From assembly GCA_012103075.1 (NCBI GenBank), contig JAAVLQ010000003.1, positions 62,001 through 126,000 on the forward strand: a stretch of DNA of 64,000 bases. The letters run 5' to 3'. Both the position numbers and the translations under genes were made by a program. This DNA is from Brucella cytisi. Its GTDB lineage: Bacteria; Pseudomonadota; Alphaproteobacteria; Rhizobiales; Rhizobiaceae. Position 1 is the first letter of the stretch, and each line of letters opens with the position of its first letter. Below are positions 63,159 to 64,000 of the stretch, in pieces. The notes beneath the pieces were generated by a model that did not search any database, was not told the origin of the DNA, and worked only from the letters and a program-made list of their open reading frames with translations.

Positions 63159-63966
63159 TTATTGGATAAATCGGTGAGATCGGGCCTCGACCAGACTACG
63201 CGTGTAGGTATTTCGCGACTGCGAAAACACGGTTGCCGACGGACCGCTGTCTTCAACGCGACCGTTCCTCAAAATGTATATCTGGCTGCACAAATCCTGA
63301 ACGACGGCAAGATCATGCGAAATGAAGATCATCGATATGCCGTCTTCCACGATCCGCTCTTTCAGGAGCCCGACGATTTCGGCCTGAACCGAGACATCGA
63401 GTGCCGAGGTTGGTTCGTCGGCAACGATGATCTCCGGGCACGCAAGCAAGGCGCGTGCAATGCAGATCCGCTGTTTCTGTCCGCCTGATAGCTGGTGCGG
63501 GTAACGAGACAGGAAACTCCCGGGCAGACCGAGTCTCTCCATCATCTCTCCGACATCAGAATTCGTCGTTGGCCGATCGACACGGCGGTTTGTCGACCGA
63601 ACAGCTTCTTCAAGGGCATCGGCGATTGTCATGCGCGGGTTGAGGGAAACAGACGGATCCGGAAAATCATCTGGACCCGTCCAAGAAGTCCGCTCGATCG
63701 ACCCTTCTTCGAGACGTCGAATTTTGATCCATCGATGACGATCTCGCCGTCACTTGCTGTCTCGAGCCCAGCTATGATCCGCCCCATGGTTGTCTTACCG
63801 CTGCCGCTTTCGCCAACGATGCCGGTAATGGTGCCGCGTTGAAGTCTGATCGAAACCGGTCCAGCGCTTTTTGAGGTGCGGGTCGAGAGAAAGGCCACGG
63901 TAATCCTGCGGAACGGAAGCTTTTCGAAACGTCTCTGGCTACCAGAATATCGACGGCCTGTTTCAT
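63159..63966 (-). CDS. Oligopeptide/dipeptide ABC transporter ATPase (frameshifted)
   Basis: About 268 residues. ATG at 63966 overlaps the preceding stop. Walker A ITGIVGESGSGKTTMGRIIA, then (break near 63660) MIFQDPSVSLNPRMTIADAL (Q-loop), signature YPHQLSGGQKQRICIARALL, Walker B EIIVADEPTSALDVSVQAEI and MIFISHDLAVVQDLC (H-loop). The 'DLNP/SLNPR' and 'L.VSVQAQ' features are those of DppF/OppF. Further break near 63900. It is the second ATPase of a Dpp/Opp system, with the genes before it outside the window. Confidence 0.88.
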
Positions 63967-64000
63967 GTCCGCACCGGTGCATCAACCCTGTTTGAAGACT
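63963..64000 (-). CDS. C-terminal end of the upstream ABC gene (partial)
   Basis: The last residues read SSNRVDAPVRT and the TGA overlaps the DppF-like ATG (ATGA). By analogy with Dpp/Opp operons this is probably the companion ATPase (DppD type), but only about a dozen codons lie in the window. Confidence 0.45.
   Translation of the reverse strand, partial: SSNRVDAPVRT

Noticed and set aside
1..64000. CRISPR arrays, rRNA operons, replication origin
   Set aside because: No regularly spaced direct repeats, no rRNA-like sequence and no iteron or DnaA-box cluster were seen by reading the window.

Overview
The window is about 64 kb of DNA from an alphaproteobacterium, most likely a Hyphomicrobiales member of the Brucella/Ochrobactrum/Pseudochrobactrum type. 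This is inferred from gene style (SyrB-like regulator, DipZ, ProXWV, LLM monooxygenase, HdeD-type membrane protein, autotransporter), not from a database search. No rRNA, tRNA or CRISPR array was seen. A dominant property of the sequence is that most genes longer than about 600 bp are interrupted by one or more single-base frameshifts. The protein continues perfectly in another frame, and many breaks lie on G/C or A homopolymers. The same damage hits housekeeping-type and accessory genes alike, so uncorrected indel errors of a long-read assembly are the simplest explanation. I therefore annotate frameshifted genes across their full span. Only fragments that really stop at a junction (LysR and AraC pieces near 1.1-1.5 kb, IS5-type pieces, a serine recombinase start) are called remnants.

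Layout. 0-4.1 kb: flavin monooxygenase, two broken regulator fragments, and a copper P-type ATPase behind a CueR-like promoter. 5-7.2 kb: minus-strand small membrane and exported proteins. 7.3-10.7 kb: TetR regulator and a secreted amidohydrolase lying between two IS5-type transposase remnants. 11-15.5 kb: AraC regulator, then a large autotransporter whose passenger carries the two Asp motifs and flap of a pepsin-like aspartic protease. 15.6-19.6 kb: lipoprotein, then a coupled three-gene operon (HdeD-like membrane domain fused to a papain-like domain, MFS transporter, glutamate-receptor-like channel). 19.6-23.1 kb: serine recombinase remnant, alpha/beta hydrolase, DipZ, zinc-ribbon membrane protein. 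23.3-31.2 kb: RND efflux pump and adaptor divergent from a TetR regulator, which is followed by a FabF-like ketosynthase, an SDR and an F420-type NADP reductase.

31.9-36.1 kb: glycine betaine/choline uptake system (substrate-binding protein, permease, ATPase), then an SPFH protein. 36.1-40.9 kb: many small membrane proteins. 41-45 kb: Tat-exported hydrolase, cyclophilin-like protein and MFS transporter divergent from a LysR regulator with a palindromic site between them. 45-53.3 kb: acetyltransferase, exported proteins, GH25 muramidase, methyltransferase, DUF1697 protein, SyrB-like regulator, with long stretches lacking recognisable genes. 54-57.7 kb: tightly coupled locus of a methyltransferase-like enzyme, MFS exporter and an unrecognised ~450-residue protein, a candidate small-molecule biosynthesis and export unit. 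57.7-60.2 kb: acetyltransferase, XRE regulator and ArdC antirestriction protein, which suggests plasmid- or ICE-derived DNA. 60.4-64 kb: M20 peptidase T-like enzyme, CapA-like protein and the ATPase end of an oligopeptide ABC transporter, plausibly one peptide uptake and degradation operon.

The most interesting items are the pepsin-like autotransporter, the HdeD-papain/MFS/ionotropic-receptor operon and the 54-57.7 kb biosynthetic locus.
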